This document shows, in pieces, positions 63,944 through 64,000 of a stretch of 64,000 bases of DNA. The notes under the pieces are model-generated. The model was not told where the DNA came from. It saw only the letters and a program-made list of their open reading frames with translations, and made no database searches. Position numbers and translations under genes: made by a program. Where the stretch lies: NCBI GenBank assembly GCA_028284445.1, contig JANQRS010000012.1:148965-212964 (forward strand), written 5' to 3'. Source of the DNA: Calditrichia bacterium (GTDB lineage: Bacteria; Calditrichota; Calditrichia; RBG-13-44-9; J075). The first letter of the stretch is position 1. Every line of letters begins with the position of its first letter.

Positions 63944-64000
63944 AGCCTGGCGACGACCTACTCTCCCACCCGGCGAACCAGGCAGTACCATTGGCGCTGA
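63944..64000 (-). rRNA. rrf: 5S ribosomal RNA, 3' part only
   Basis: The minus strand reads as the 3' half of a 5S rRNA: it has the GCGCC-AATGG-TACTGC segment of loop/helix IV, then a GGGAGAGTAGG motif and a CCAGGC 3' end. The match to the bacterial consensus is direct. The 5' half and any 23S/16S genes lie outside the window. The exact 3' end (63944-63946) is estimated. Confidence 0.92.

Noticed and set aside
1..64000. CRISPR array, tRNA genes, phage or insertion-sequence genes
   Set aside because: No regularly spaced direct repeats, tRNA-like cloverleaf, transposase or phage protein was found by eye. The only short-period repeats are the 7-bp arrays.

Overview
The window looks like chromosomal DNA from a free-living, Gram-negative bacterium of the FCB superphylum, most like Calditrichota/KSB1 or Ignavibacteria-type lineages. 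The grounds are four large exported proteins ending in a type IX-secretion-like tail (a QNYPNPFNP-type start and a KM-L-hydrophobic-R end), two DUF5916 outer-membrane proteins with a CBM9-like front domain, a giant hybrid two-component regulator with a periplasmic propeller, a pyrophosphate-type phosphofructokinase, many TPR proteins and many predicted outer-membrane barrels. I see no phage, insertion sequence, CRISPR array, tRNA or plasmid gene. The placement is inference from gene content; no marker was searched. The last bases are the 3' end of a 5S rRNA on the minus strand, so an rrn operon lies just beyond the right edge.

Layout. 1-5 kb: hybrid sensor/AraC regulator and a single-domain globin, both minus strand. 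5-16 kb: exported proteins (two with sorting tails, one lipoprotein-like propeller protein, two DUF5916 barrels, one small periplasmic protein). 16-21 kb: an exported TPR-CHAT protease facing a translationally coupled sigma factor/membrane anti-sigma candidate pair. 21-22.6 kb: a protein made of two copies of an unnamed domain and an orphan seven-helix membrane protein. 22.6-26.9 kb: a PAS histidine kinase and NarL-type regulator followed by three short lipoproteins. 26.9-31 kb: an MmpS-like small protein, a three-repeat sorting-tail protein and two small barrels. 31-36.8 kb: ferredoxin plus geranylgeranyl-reductase-type flavoprotein, an arylsulfotransferase-like exported protein, a possible structured RNA and a TPR protein with an apparently inactivated NTPase-like front domain. 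36.8-43.4 kb: nth, an Lrp/AsnC regulator and glyA in one operon, then a periplasmic TPR protein and a lipoprotein/outer-membrane pair. 43.6-49.2 kb: housekeeping enzymes (asparaginase, oligoendopeptidase F, PPi-type PFK, MetF). 49.2-54.3 kb: a 1721-residue STAND-type NTPase with an acidic linker and a TPR array. 54.6-58.5 kb: threonine aldolase, trkA and trkH. 58.5-63.8 kb: a barrel protein with a helical periplasmic partner, a DUF2975/HTH pair and a CPBP protease.

How the genes work together. One-carbon and amino-acid metabolism (glyA, ltaE, metF, ansA) and potassium uptake (trkA-trkH) are the recognisable housekeeping units. Much of the rest is envelope and signalling: sensor plus exported output sets (kinase/regulator with lipoproteins; sigma/anti-sigma with CHAT protease) and TPR scaffolds. 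The most promising under-described items are the STAND-TPR giant, the TPR protein with a degenerate NTPase-like domain, the sigma/anti-sigma/exported CHAT locus, and degenerate 7-bp tandem arrays in the DNA at both ends of the window.
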